This document shows, piece by piece, positions 1 through 10,885 of a stretch of DNA of 64,000 nt; within the stretch, counting starts at the first letter, position 1; each line of letters opens with the position of its first letter. The stretch is from Bremerella cremea. GTDB lineage: Bacteria > Planctomycetota > Planctomycetia > Pirellulales > Pirellulaceae. The notes below the pieces were generated by a model that had not been told where the DNA came from, ran no database searches, and worked only from the letters and a program-made list of their open reading frames with translations. The position numbers and the translations under genes were made by a program. Where the stretch lies: NCBI RefSeq assembly GCF_003335505.1, contig NZ_QPEX01000011.1, positions 310,001 through 374,000 of the forward strand. The letters run 5' to 3'.

Positions 1-453
1 GAGCAAAACCAGTTAGCCGTCGACACGTTGATAGGGATGTTGCCGACCAAGAAACGGTTTCATCATCTCGTCAACGTTCTGCATCGCCTGAAAGCCGATC
101 CGCAGCAGGTCGTTCCGCATCTCGTGGACGCGGTCGATCGCGAGACGTTCGATAATCTGCAGATCATGTCGGTGCGGATTCGAATGTTCGATCACGACTA
201 CGACCTGCATCCTCTTTTTCTGGAATGCCTGCGGCAGCAGGCTGAAGGAGGGGAAGAGCTGATAAGTTGGGGGCTGATGGCCCTTTTTCTGCACTACGGC
301 GAACTGGAAAACGCCCTACAGCAGGCAATCGCCGAGAGTAGCGATGCTGAAGAGATTGAGCGGCTAAAACGCTGGGTAAAATACGTCCAGACACGCCCGA
401 CTCAGCAGCCCCCGGCACAGCAACAGCCGCCTGAGCCGGTCACCGTGTATTAG
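1..453 (+). CDS. C-terminal part of an unknown protein (5' end outside window)
   Basis: The reading frame is open from the first base to a TAG stop at 451-453, so this is the 3' end of a gene that starts before the window. The visible residues form a mostly helical, charged stretch, then a proline/glutamine-rich tail (PTQQPPAQQQPPEPV). No domain is recognised. A TTG at 28 could serve as a start, but the codons before it read as plausible protein sequence, so truncation by the window edge is more likely. It lies 72 bases upstream of two tandem paralogues on the same strand and may share their operon. Confidence 0.6.
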   Translation, partial: EQNQLAVDTLIGMLPTKKRFHHLVNVLHRLKADPQQVVPHLVDAVDRETFDNLQIMSVRIRMFDHDYDLHPLFLECLRQQAEGGEELISWGLMALFLHYGELENALQQAIAESSDAEEIERLKRWVKYVQTRPTQQPPAQQQPPEPVTVY

Positions 454-525
454 GTTCCAACGACCGACAGGGTGCCGTCTTGACGCACCGGGGCCTGCCG
501 TGTCACCGATCGAGGAAAAGAGGAA

Positions 526-1473
526 ATGTCGCTTCAATGGAAACCGCAGACGAATCTTCGCTGGCTGGCGTTTGTTGTGTTGGTGATTGCGCTGGGGCTG
601 GGCTGGTATCGTGATCATCAACAAGCCGAGGACGAACTGGCCCGTTTGCCTGGGGAAATTGCGGTTCTCAGAGAGCAGAACGAGGAGCTCGTCGCGCGGA
701 TGACTGGGACAGGCCGCTCCTTGTCGCGTGAGCATTTGCGATGGTATTCGACCGTGAATGTGAGTCTTAGTCTTCTTAATGAAGTGGTAGACGATTTTCC
801 TATCTCGGTGGATGCGTACCTGCAGCAGCTGAAAGAGGGACTGCATGAAGTGCAAACGCGTCAGGCTCGTGTTCGTGGTACGCCTTTCTCATCTTTTGCG
901 TTGAGGATTAGTGGGGTATCGGATGAGGAAATGCCGGAAGCAATGGTGCCTTTGCTCGATACCATGCGTCTGGGTGACCCGAGAATTGCTGAGCAAACGG
1001 CGTACAGCATCCATCTTTTGCTTCTTAAAGAGCCCAAGCGAATGGAGCCGCATGCCAAGCGGATAGTACCGGCCCTAGTCGCGTGTTTGAACCTTCCGGA
1101 AGATAAAGTTCGCTTAGAGGCAATCCTGTGCTTGAAGCTGCTCGGAGCGAAGGCCAGCGATGCGCTTCAGCCGCTACGCGAAATCATGGGCCGCAACGAT
1201 GACCGTATGGCCATTTTCGCTACGGAAGCTGTCGCAAAGATCGACCCTGCCACACCTGTCGGAGTCCGCATGATGGAATTGATTGAGCGGCGATGTTTGG
1301 GGTGGCAGGATGCCGTCGAGCATTTGGACGTTTTTGTTCCGAAGGAAGAGGCCCAACGTTTTCTACAGACGGAACTGACGAAATCAGACAAAGATTTCGA
1401 GCGGAGTTGTATCGCAAGAATCCTGAACGATATTAGCCTGAAAGACAAAGCCCCAACCAGGGAGCGACCGTAA
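526..1473 (+). CDS. membrane-anchored helical-repeat (HEAT-like) protein, first of a tandem pair
   Basis: A 315-residue protein of unknown function. An N-terminal hydrophobic segment at about residues 13-28 should anchor it in the membrane. Residues 34-58 are heptad-like and may form a coiled coil. The rest resembles alpha-helical HEAT-type repeats (for example around VPALVACLNLPEDKVRLEAI). A GAGG tract about 10 bases before the ATG supports this start. The C-terminal part matches the next gene: both end with a (L/M)xxLIExxxxxWQ...PKEEAQ block, which points to a tandem duplication. The next start codon lies three bases after this stop. Function is unknown; scaffolding is only a guess from the fold type. 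Confidence 0.7.
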   Translation: MSLQWKPQTNLRWLAFVVLVIALGLGWYRDHQQAEDELARLPGEIAVLREQNEELVARMTGTGRSLSREHLRWYSTVNVSLSLLNEVVDDFPISVDAYLQQLKEGLHEVQTRQARVRGTPFSSFALRISGVSDEEMPEAMVPLLDTMRLGDPRIAEQTAYSIHLLLLKEPKRMEPHAKRIVPALVACLNLPEDKVRLEAILCLKLLGAKASDALQPLREIMGRNDDRMAIFATEAVAKIDPATPVGVRMMELIERRCLGWQDAVEHLDVFVPKEEAQRFLQTELTKSDKDFERSCIARILNDISLKDKAPTRERP

Positions 1474-1476
1474 GCG

Positions 1477-2232
1477 ATGGATAATCGTCCAACAAGGTGG
1501 GGGCAGTTATTGCGTTTCGCAGCTGGCGGACTTGTGCTGGCGATTGCCGCTGGCTGGGCGATCGATCATCGTAAGCAGCAGCAACAACTTGAACCCATTC
1601 GTAAGCAATGGTCCGAGAAGCATGCGGAGTTTAATCATCTGCGTGATCAACTGCTGCTGGACGAAGCGTTGCAGAGATTCGAGAGCTGGCAGCAGATTGT
1701 TTTTGTGATCGATAACATCGACCATTTTCAATTGTTCGAGCGGTTGGCCCGTAAGCTCGAAAGGGCCGACGATGCAGTCTTCACAGAGGCCGTACCGAAG
1801 TTGATTACCATGCTCGACGATCCCCAAGAGCTGCACCGACAACGAGCCTGGCGGCTTTTACAGTGTGCCAAAGAGTCGCCCCGGTTTGCTCCCTTCGAAT
1901 CGTCGTACCAAGAAGGTGTTGTCGCGCTTTTGCGGCATCCTTCGATTCGTGGTTACAGCAAGCTGCTGCCGTGGCTAGGCAAGCAGAAATTGAATTCGCC
2001 TGAGGTGCTGGCCGGGCTACGCGAGCGGATGATGGACGACCGCGATCCCTTCGCACCCCATGCAGCCTATACACTGGCCGAGCTTGACCCAACTGCCGAC
2101 ATCGGGCCACGGTTGTTGCAGTTGATCGAACTGAAGCATTCTCAGTGGCAATCAATTCTCCATCGATTGCCGAAGTATCTGCCTAAGGAAGAAGCCCAAG
2201 CGATTTTCGAGAAGTACCACAATCTCCCCTGA
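1477..2232 (+). CDS. membrane-anchored helical-repeat protein, second of a tandem pair
   Basis: A 251-residue paralogue of the preceding gene, with the same design: a short cytoplasmic N-terminus, one transmembrane helix at about residues 13-28, a glutamine-rich helical stretch and helical repeats. Its C-terminal LLQLIELKHSQWQ...LPKEEAQ block aligns with MMELIERRCLGWQ...VPKEEAQ upstream. The three-base gap and the AGGGAG tract at the end of the first gene suggest translational coupling. The N-terminal halves have diverged much more than the C-terminal repeats. No enzymatic motif is visible and function is unknown. Confidence 0.7.
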   Translation: MDNRPTRWGQLLRFAAGGLVLAIAAGWAIDHRKQQQQLEPIRKQWSEKHAEFNHLRDQLLLDEALQRFESWQQIVFVIDNIDHFQLFERLARKLERADDAVFTEAVPKLITMLDDPQELHRQRAWRLLQCAKESPRFAPFESSYQEGVVALLRHPSIRGYSKLLPWLGKQKLNSPEVLAGLRERMMDDRDPFAPHAAYTLAELDPTADIGPRLLQLIELKHSQWQSILHRLPKYLPKEEAQAIFEKYHNLP

Positions 2233-2633
2233 GGAGTGGAAATTGATTCGGTGGTTGCTGCAATACCAATTCAATATGGGGGCTATGGGGCGAATGGGAG
2301 GCTCTTTGGGCGGGGTTGGCCAGATTCTTGGGCTGTCGTTTTGCTCGTTCCGATCTCGCTCTTCGGTCAGGCTGTTTCTGGGACGAAAACTCGCTTCGTA
2401 AATTGGCAATTGCCAAGAACTTAGCACTTCTTAGAAACCGGGTTCCCCTGGTAGTTTGCCCCGTTTGCTTTTGGTACATTACAGCGTGCCAGAAATGCGG
2501 CTTATTACGCTTGGGAAAACGTGGTTTTTAACGGTGTTTTTGCTCCTTTTCTGCACCCTAGAACGCTCAGATAAATGAAAGCTTCAGGCTGTCTTGGCTT
2601 GGGGCTGACGAACACCTCCGAAAGGACGCTCAC
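2233..2633. other. intergenic region upstream of gyrA
   Basis: About 400 bases without a credible gene; short open frames here lack coding character. It must hold the gyrA promoter, but I could not pick out a convincing -35/-10 pair. A perfect 14-base palindrome, TTGGCAATTGCCAA, lies at 2403-2416 and is the only structured element I see. Confidence 0.5.
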
Positions 2634-5441
2634 TTGGCAACGGACGGGAACAACGGAAACGGTAATGGTGCCGATGGTGGATCGCCGGAAGATCCGACTC
2701 GGCTGTTCACAATGTCGATTGAGGACGAGCTGAAGGAGAGCTACCTCACCTACGCGATGAGCGTGATCGTCAGCCGGGCATTGCCAGATGTGCGCGACGG
2801 GTTGAAGCCTTCGCAGCGACGCATTCTAGTCGCGATGAACGACCTGAACCTGACGCCGGGCGCCTCGCGGGTTAAGTGCGCCAAGATCAGTGGTGACACT
2901 TCGGGTAACTATCACCCTCACGGTGAAAGTGTGATCTATCCGACCCTCGTGCGTATGGCCCAGGAATGGAACATGCGGTACGTGCTGGTCGACAAGCAGG
3001 GGAACTTCGGTTCGATCGCCGGTTTGCCCCCAGCTGCCATGCGATATACGGAAGCTCGGATGTCGAACTTCGCCCAGCTTTTGCTGGAAGACTTGAAGTT
3101 AGACACGGTTGACTTTGTGCCGACTTACGACGAGCAGCGCACCGAACCGACCGTTTTGCCGAGTAAGTTACCCAACTTGCTGGTCAACGGGGCCAACGGT
3201 ATTGCGGTCGGTATGGCGACATCCATTCCGCCCAACAACCTACGCGAAGTGTGCCAGGCCGTAATTCAGTTGATCGACGAACCCGATACGTCGCTCGACG
3301 AAATCTTGAACATCATCCAAGGCCCCGACTTCCCCACCGGCGGCATCATCTGCGGACGGGCTGGTATCCGCCAAGGTTACCGTACAGGTCGCAGCACAAT
3401 CGTCGTTCGCTCGCATACGACGATCGAAGAAGCGAAGAGCGGCGCGAAGATCATCATTCATGACATTCCTTACCAGCAAACACGCGATCGTGTGGAAGAG
3501 AAGATCGCGTCTCTGGTAAACGAAGGCCGGATTCAAGGCATCCGCTCGGTCAGTAACCTTTCCGACCTGCAAGAGCCGGTGCGGATTGTGATTGAACTGA
3601 AGCGAGACGCTGACCCCGATGTGGTGCTGAATCAGCTGTATCAGTTCTCGCCAATTCAAGACACGATTTCGATCATTCTCTTGGCCCTGGTCGACGGCAA
3701 GCCGCGTACCATGTCGATCAAGGAAATGGTCGAAGAGTTTATCCGGCACCGCGTGACGGTCATTCGCCGTCGCACGCAGTTCCTCTTGGCCCGGGCTCGT
3801 CAGCGCAAGCACACCATCGAAGGCTTGTTGCTGGCTTTGGCTGATATCGACGAGATCATTCGCATCATCCGGGCCTCGAAAACTCAGGCCGAAGCGAAGA
3901 TCGGTTTGATGGGAGTCGAATGCCCCGCTTCGATGATGGCCCGCGCCTTGGGCGAGCAAGGGTTCGCGTTGTTCCAACAGGAACGTGGCGATGCCCCCGT
4001 TTATTACCTTACGTCGGTTCAGGCCGATGCGATCTTGCGGATGACGCTGGGTCAGTTGGTCAATCTCGAGCAAGAGAAACTCGGCAACGAGCATGCCAAG
4101 TTGCTGGAAGAGATCACCGAGTACCTCCGCATTTTGTCGGACGAAGCCAATATTTTGGCGATCATTCGCGAGCAGATGGAAGAGATCGACCGCCGCTTTG
4201 GGGACGATCGCCGGACCGAAATTTCGCACGAAGAGATCGGCAACATCGATCTGGAAGACCTCATCGAAGAAGAAACGATGGTGGTCTCGATCAGCACCAA
4301 GGGCTACATCAAGCGAACTCCGGCCAGCATTTACAAATCGCAGCGCCGCGGTGGTAAAGGGATTAAGGGGGCAAAAAGCGAAGAAGAAGATCCGATTCGC
4401 CACTTGTTTGTTGCCTCGACCCACGCCTACGTTTTGTTCTTCACCACCAAGGGGAAGGTGTTGTGGCAAAAGGTGTACGACCTGCCAAATCTCAGCCGCG
4501 AAAGCCGTGGTCGGGCTGTGGTCAACTTGCTGCAGCTAGAAGAAGGAGAGCACATCGCCGACTGCCGTGCCGTGCGTGACTTCGATCTGCCCGATCATTA
4601 TTTGGTGATGGCAACCCGTAAAGGTTTGGTCAAAAAGACTGCCCTGGAAGCTTACAGCCGACCAAAGAAGAACGGTATCATTGCGATCAAGCTCCGCGAG
4701 GATGACGAACTGGTCGACGTTGCGATTACCAAGTCAGGGGACGAACTGGTTCTTTCGACCGAACAAGGTATGGCCATCCGTTTCCGCGAAGACGATGCCC
4801 GAGCGATGGGACGTAATTCAAGCGGCGTGAAGGGGATCAACCTCTCCGCTGGAGATAACCTGGTGGGCATGGTCGTGGCTGATCCAGAAGCGCAACTGTT
4901 AACCGTGTGCGAACATGGTTACGGTAAGCGAACCAGCTTCGGTCCTGGGCTGGCCAGCGAAGAAGAAGATACTTCGACAGACGAAGGTTCCGCCGACGAG
5001 AGCGGATCGGACGACGAAGGCTCGTCTAGCGGCAACGCTCGTTACCGTACCCAACGCCGTGGCGGCAAGGGGCTGCGAGACATCAAGACGACCAAGCGTA
5101 ACGGCAAGGTTGTGGCCGTAGCACGGGTGGACGACTCCGACGAAATTTTGATGATGACCGCTCGCGGTAAGATTCAACGTGTGGCGGCCAGCGAAATCAG
5201 CATGGTCGGACGCAACACGCAAGGCGTTCGGATTATGTCGATGGACGAAGGAGACAGTCTGGCTGCCGTGGTTCGCGTGCCGAAGGAAGACGCGGACGAT
5301 GAACTCTTGGAAGGCGAAGCCCCGCAGCCAGCCGCTCCAGAGGCCGCAGCCGAATCGCCAGAAGCGGAAACGCCCAATAGCGAAGCCCCTGAGTCGCCAG
5401 CGGATGAAAGCACCCCAGGCGAAGAGACCGGCGAGGAGTAA
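2634..5441 (+). CDS. gyrA: DNA gyrase subunit A
   Basis: Breakage-reunion subunit of type IIA topoisomerase, which introduces negative supercoils together with GyrB (not in this window). The TTG start has AAAGGA seven bases upstream. The catalytic tyrosine is Y138 in AMRYTEARM, equivalent to E. coli Y122 (offset 16). In the quinolone-determining region S99 matches S83, but the D87 equivalent is P103. A full GyrA box, QRRGGKG, lies at residues 570-576 and the same heptapeptide recurs at 807-813 in a later blade of the C-terminal beta-pinwheel. An acidic Ser/Glu/Asp insertion at about 776-803 precedes the second box, and the last 50 residues form an acidic Pro/Ala/Glu tail. At 935 residues it is longer than the usual 820-880. 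The gmd gene follows after six bases. Confidence 0.97.
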   Translation: MATDGNNGNGNGADGGSPEDPTRLFTMSIEDELKESYLTYAMSVIVSRALPDVRDGLKPSQRRILVAMNDLNLTPGASRVKCAKISGDTSGNYHPHGESVIYPTLVRMAQEWNMRYVLVDKQGNFGSIAGLPPAAMRYTEARMSNFAQLLLEDLKLDTVDFVPTYDEQRTEPTVLPSKLPNLLVNGANGIAVGMATSIPPNNLREVCQAVIQLIDEPDTSLDEILNIIQGPDFPTGGIICGRAGIRQGYRTGRSTIVVRSHTTIEEAKSGAKIIIHDIPYQQTRDRVEEKIASLVNEGRIQGIRSVSNLSDLQEPVRIVIELKRDADPDVVLNQLYQFSPIQDTISIILLALVDGKPRTMSIKEMVEEFIRHRVTVIRRRTQFLLARARQRKHTIEGLLLALADIDEIIRIIRASKTQAEAKIGLMGVECPASMMARALGEQGFALFQQERGDAPVYYLTSVQADAILRMTLGQLVNLEQEKLGNEHAKLLEEITEYLRILSDEANILAIIREQMEEIDRRFGDDRRTEISHEEIGNIDLEDLIEEETMVVSISTKGYIKRTPASIYKSQRRGGKGIKGAKSEEEDPIRHLFVASTHAYVLFFTTKGKVLWQKVYDLPNLSRESRGRAVVNLLQLEEGEHIADCRAVRDFDLPDHYLVMATRKGLVKKTALEAYSRPKKNGIIAIKLREDDELVDVAITKSGDELVLSTEQGMAIRFREDDARAMGRNSSGVKGINLSAGDNLVGMVVADPEAQLLTVCEHGYGKRTSFGPGLASEEEDTSTDEGSADESGSDDEGSSSGNARYRTQRRGGKGLRDIKTTKRNGKVVAVARVDDSDEILMMTARGKIQRVAASEISMVGRNTQGVRIMSMDEGDSLAAVVRVPKEDADDELLEGEAPQPAAPEAAAESPEAETPNSEAPESPADESTPGEETGEE

Positions 5442-7333
<1,892 letters not shown>

Positions 7334-7337
7334 CGCG

Positions 7338-8123
7338 TCACGATGGTTTATGCTGCTGGGCGGCCAATGCCACTCCGCGCAGAACAAGGTGGTCGACCGT
7401 TTGGATTTCAAGATCCATCCAGGGAGCAAAGTAGTGGACGTCGCCACCGGAAAAGAAGATCTGCGGCGAACTGTCGGAACCTAATTGGGCGGATACACGG
7501 CGAATCGTTTCTTGCACGGCGCCGACCGAGCCCCAGAATAGCCCGCTTTGCATTGCTTCGGTGGTGTTGGTTCCAATTGCCTGGGGGCAATCTTCCACGT
7601 GGATTTCAATTTGCGGCAAGGCATCGGTCTGCGAAGCCAACGCTTTGGCGGATGTTCGCATGCCTGGCAAGATAGCCCCGCCCACAAACTTTCCTTCGGT
7701 GGAAATCGCATCGACGGTGATCGCGGTGCCGGCATCGACCACGATGGCCGGGCGATTTTTATCGCGCAGGTAGTTTGCCGCTACTGCAGCGGCCAGGCGA
7801 TCAGCCCCGACTTTCTCTGGCGCCGGCAGGGTGACGTCGATTGGAAGCTGCTGATACCCAAACGCTTGGAAAGAAGTAACGCGGGGCTCAATTTTCGAGA
7901 ACGCTTCCAATGAGGCCAGAGCAGGGCGGTGGACGCTAACGGCGAACCAAGGAAGTTCTTCGTCGTTAAGCCAGTCCCGCAGTCCGTTGATATCGATGGA
8001 AGAAGTGGGATACGAGAAGGTCGATACCGGGGAAGTCGCTTCCGCGGCGCGAAAGTTCTCGAAGCGTCCGAGGTGAACTCGCGAGTTGCCGATGTCGACG
8101 GTGACAAACGATTCGAGCGACAC
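7338..8123 (-). CDS. coaX: type III pantothenate kinase
   Basis: Phosphorylates pantothenate in the first step of coenzyme A synthesis, using the ASKHA fold. The sequence shows the phosphate-binding DIGNSR near residue 10, VGADRLAAA, the DAGTAITVD block with the catalytic aspartate, GGAILPGM, and GTNTTEAMQSG near the C-terminus. These are the ordered motifs of CoaX rather than CoaA/PanK-II. The 261-residue length is normal. The GTG start overlaps the obgE stop by one base (TAGTG), implying translational coupling to obgE, the gene upstream on this strand. Confidence 0.92.
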   Translation of the reverse strand: MSLESFVTVDIGNSRVHLGRFENFRAAEATSPVSTFSYPTSSIDINGLRDWLNDEELPWFAVSVHRPALASLEAFSKIEPRVTSFQAFGYQQLPIDVTLPAPEKVGADRLAAAVAANYLRDKNRPAIVVDAGTAITVDAISTEGKFVGGAILPGMRTSAKALASQTDALPQIEIHVEDCPQAIGTNTTEAMQSGLFWGSVGAVQETIRRVSAQLGSDSSPQIFFSGGDVHYFAPWMDLEIQTVDHLVLRGVALAAQQHKPS

Positions 8124-9133
8124 TAGGCACCTTCCGTTTGGTTCTTGGCTGCCTCCAACTGAGTGGCGACTTGCCGCACTAATTCATTTAGGCCCTGACC
8201 GGTTACGGCCGAGATCAAGCGAAGCTCGTGGCCAAGTTCCGCTTGGAGCTGGGCGTGAATCTCTTCCGCTTCGGGGAGTTCCGCTTTGGTTACGCAAACA
8301 ATTTCTGGGCGGGCGGCGAGCTTGGGGTTATAGGCTTCCAGCTCGTGGCGAATGGAGCGATAGTTTTCTAGCGGATCGGTTCCATCGATCGGTGCCGGTT
8401 CAACCAAGTGAACCAAAAGACCTGCCCGTTCGACGTGGCGGAGGAACTCGTGTCCCAGGCCAACCCCTTCCGACGCGCCTTCGATCAGACCGGGAATGTC
8501 GGCCAGGATAAACGAAGTGTCCATGTCGAGTTGGACCTGACCAAGATTGGGGAACTTGGTGGTAAATGGGTAGTCGGCAATTTCAGGTCGGGCCCGCGAA
8601 AGCCGCGAGAGGAGAGTGCTCTTGCCGGCGTTTGGTTTGCCCAGCAGTCCCACGTCGGCGATCGACTTGAGTTCCAGCAGCAAGCGGCGTTTTTCGCCTG
8701 GGTCGCCTGGTTGGCATTCGCGCGGGGCGCGATTGGTCGACGTTTTGAAGCTTTGATTGCCTCGCCCACCTTTACCACCACGAGCCGCGACCAACTGATC
8801 GCCGTTTTGGGCCAGGTCTTTCAGGATGAAATTTTCTTTGGCATCGTATACGACCGTTCCTGGCGGAACCTTGATAACGATGTCTTCCCCTTTGCGACCG
8901 GTTCGGTTTGCCCCGCCGCCATGTCCACCGCGATTGCCTCGCCAATGGTGTTGGTGAGCAAGCTGAACGAGGCTGTTCACCCCTTCTTCGGCCATAATCA
9001 AGATGCTGCCGCCATCGCCGCCATCGCCGCCGTCGGGGCCCCCTTTGGGGATATACCGCTCTCGACGAAAGCTCGAGCAACCATTGCCACCGCTGCCGGC
9101 TTCGACTTCGATTTGTACCCGATCGACGAACAT
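8123..9133 (-). CDS. obgE: Obg family GTPase (ribosome assembly)
   Basis: Essential GTPase that binds the 50S subunit during late ribosome maturation. The glycine-rich Obg fold (residues 1-155, with GGDGGDGGS and GGHGGG patches) is followed by the G domain with P-loop GKPNAGKS, the switch region with [12 protein letters not shown], and TKAE as the NKxD-type base-recognition site. I chose the ATG at 9133 ([10 protein letters not shown]) because family members start there; an in-frame TTG 33 bases upstream would add an atypical extension. It is about 336 residues and ends soon after the G domain, without the long C-terminal extension of some homologues. It follows rpmA in the usual order. Confidence 0.93.
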   Translation of the reverse strand: MFVDRVQIEVEAGSGGNGCSSFRRERYIPKGGPDGGDGGDGGSILIMAEEGVNSLVQLAHQHHWRGNRGGHGGGANRTGRKGEDIVIKVPPGTVVYDAKENFILKDLAQNGDQLVAARGGKGGRGNQSFKTSTNRAPRECQPGDPGEKRRLLLELKSIADVGLLGKPNAGKSTLLSRLSRARPEIADYPFTTKFPNLGQVQLDMDTSFILADIPGLIEGASEGVGLGHEFLRHVERAGLLVHLVEPAPIDGTDPLENYRSIRHELEAYNPKLAARPEIVCVTKAELPEAEEIHAQLQAELGHELRLISAVTGQGLNELVRQVATQLEAAKNQTEGA

Positions 9134-9185
9134 GCTTGCTCTGGACTTGGGAAAGAGGATCGACAAATGCCCAAAAAGGCGAAAG

Positions 9186-9225
9186 TGAAATAAAAATAGG
9201 GATGGTCAATTCGACCATCCCTATT
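9186..9225 (-). terminator. rho-independent terminator between rpmA and obgE
   Basis: A perfect 13-base-pair stem (9195-9207 with 9213-9225) and a five-base AATTC loop. On the minus strand the stem is followed directly by TTTTTATTTC. It lies after the rpmA stop and before the obgE start, so it should end or attenuate rpmA transcripts and partly uncouple L27 from ObgE expression. Confidence 0.8.
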
Positions 9226-9292
9226 GTGTTCTCTCTGTGTTGCGAATCGTACGCCCTGGCCTAGTAAAGGAAAGGGGCGTCGGCTTGCGAAA

Positions 9293-9547
9293 CTAGTTCG
9301 CTTCCGCAGTGACGATGTTCACCCGTCGGCTGCCTTGATCGAACATGACGGTCCCTTCGGTCAGGGCGAACAAGGTGAAATCCTTGCCCATACCAACGTT
9401 CTTGCCGGCACGGAACTTCGTACCGAGTTGGCGAACGAGAATGCTACCAGCTTTCACCACTTGGCCGCCGTACTTCTTAACACCGCGATATTGCGGGTTG
9501 GAATCGCGACCGTTGCGGCTAGAACCTTGACCTTTCTTATGGGCCAT
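9293..9547 (-). CDS. rpmA: 50S ribosomal protein L27
   Basis: A small basic protein near the peptidyl-transferase centre of the large subunit. The 84 residues begin [16 protein letters not shown], the conserved flexible N-terminal arm, and contain the family core with [14 protein letters not shown] and [12 protein letters not shown]. An AGGAG tract lies shortly upstream of the ATG. rpmA normally follows rplU (L21), but the gene upstream here encodes a secreted protein, so L21 must be elsewhere. obgE lies downstream beyond a strong hairpin. Confidence 0.95.
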   Translation of the reverse strand: MAHKKGQGSSRNGRDSNPQYRGVKKYGGQVVKAGSILVRQLGTKFRAGKNVGMGKDFTLFALTEGTVMFDQGSRRVNIVTAEAN

Positions 9548-9662
9548 GACATCTGCTCCTGAGGTATTTTACGAGGCCGCGACGGATAAAGGTGCGGCGA
9601 TAGCTTTTGGTGGATCTTGATTATCCCTAGGATAAGTAAAGTGCCCAGGGAAAACTCGTTTT

Positions 9663-10673
9663 TTAGCGGAAGACCCACTCGTAGTCAACCTGCCCTGGGG
9701 CTCCGAAGCGGATTTCCCGCTCGTTTTCGTCCAATCGGTCGCCGGGACGCCAGAAGTTGAGCTTCAGAGTTTTCTGCTGATACTGACGGTAAGTCAGCGG
9801 ATCGGCCTGAGGATCGTAGTTTTCGTCCTTGTCCTGCCAGCGGAACGCATTGGTCAGGCCGTCGATATAGATGCTGAAGAAGTCGGTTTCCGGATCGACA
9901 TCTTCCCACATGGCCACCCCCCAAATGCTGTTGTCTTGGTCTTTGGTGGTGACAGGGATGTCGAAGCGGCTAATTTCGACCGAGTTGTACAGTTTGGTCC
10001 CGCCCGTTTCCCGCTGCGCGATAATATCCATCGCGGCAGGAATGATTCGATCGAGGTACTCTTTCTTGACCTTGGTATCTTGCGATTCCAGGACAAAGCG
10101 GGGGAAAAAGCGAATCGGAGCCGAAGGAAGCCCTTCGATCTGTTTCACTTCGTATTTGACATTATCGAACTTGTCTTTGACCGGAACGCGGCGGAGCGGT
10201 TCGCCGTGGTTGGTTACTTTGTAAACCATGTACCAGATCAGCTTCTTTTGCAGCTTACCACTTGGCTGTGGCACGCCTACTTCGATCATGCGGACCGGTT
10301 TGAACGAGAATTCCAAGCCCCACACATCGCGGCGGTAAATGACCTTACTGGCCATGGCCTTAAGCGTGCGGGTGTCGGACATGAAATTGGGTTTCCAATC
10401 GAGATTGGGAATCCCTTTTAAAATGTCTTGGTACTGATCGACCGGAGAGAAAGTGTCTTGGGCCTCAAATTCCATCGGAATCGTGGTCAAAACTCCGTCG
10501 GCGAACTTGCGATTCGGTGGGTTGGCTTGAGCCAGCCGAATTGCGTCTTGCACGACATCTTTCGTTTCTTCTGTAGCTGCCATTTCGGCCAGGGAAACCG
10601 ACATCGCCGCAGACGATACGACAAACGTCAAAGCGAGTAGCAACCAGGATGTGCGAATTGTGCGAAGAGTCAT
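9663..10673 (-). CDS. secreted protein of unknown function
   Basis: About 336 residues from the chosen ATG at 10673, which begins a clear Sec signal peptide (MTLRTIRTSWLLLALTFV, cleaved near SLAEMA). Upstream in-frame codons would bury that signal. The mature part contains the stretch SFKPVRMIEVGVPQPSG and a C-terminal region mentioning no known catalytic motif. It resembles planctomycete-specific exported proteins, but I do not recognise a named domain. A good sigma-70-type promoter lies about 80 bases upstream. Location is probably periplasmic or at the cell surface. Confidence 0.7.
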   Translation of the reverse strand: MTLRTIRTSWLLLALTFVVSSAAMSVSLAEMAATEETKDVVQDAIRLAQANPPNRKFADGVLTTIPMEFEAQDTFSPVDQYQDILKGIPNLDWKPNFMSDTRTLKAMASKVIYRRDVWGLEFSFKPVRMIEVGVPQPSGKLQKKLIWYMVYKVTNHGEPLRRVPVKDKFDNVKYEVKQIEGLPSAPIRFFPRFVLESQDTKVKKEYLDRIIPAAMDIIAQRETGGTKLYNSVEISRFDIPVTTKDQDNSIWGVAMWEDVDPETDFFSIYIDGLTNAFRWQDKDENYDPQADPLTYRQYQQKTLKLNFWRPGDRLDENEREIRFGAPGQVDYEWVFR

Positions 10674-10750
10674 GCGGAAACCGCCTGCGGGTTGGAAAAG
10701 GGGCTTACCGTTCCAGCGCATAGGCACTGGCCGAATTTATCTCAAAGTCT

Positions 10751-10780
10751 AATATAGTTGCCCAATTTAACAAGCGTCAA
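10751..10780 (-). promoter_or_regulatory. sigma-70-type promoter for the secreted protein gene
   Basis: Read on the minus strand: TTGACG, an 18-base spacer, then TATATT, each box five of six matches to consensus. Transcription would begin near 10744, giving a leader of about 70 bases before the ATG at 10673. Confidence 0.6.
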
Positions 10781-10885
10781 GTTTTTGGGGACTTTGAGGT
10801 TCGGAAGGCCCCAGGAAGCCACTATTGGGTGGGGCGATATGCAATGGCGAATGCCCTGGTCTGTGTTTTTTGCAGAATGTACGGG

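Noticed and set aside
2236..2424. 62-codon frame upstream of gyrA
   Set aside because: No homology, a poor start context, and it sits in a region that should hold the gyrA promoter.
2452..2480. TACATT as a -10 box for gyrA
   Set aside because: No -35-like hexamer lies 16-18 bases upstream, so it does not form a credible promoter.
3240..4469. 409-codon open frame on the minus strand inside gyrA
   Set aside because: It is fully antisense to the conserved gyrA gene and its sequence looks like the reverse image of GC-biased third positions. No family resemblance.
9621..9635. TTATCC-CTA-GGATAA inverted repeat between the secreted protein gene and rpmA
   Set aside because: Six-base arms with a three-base centre are too short and common to call a terminator or operator.
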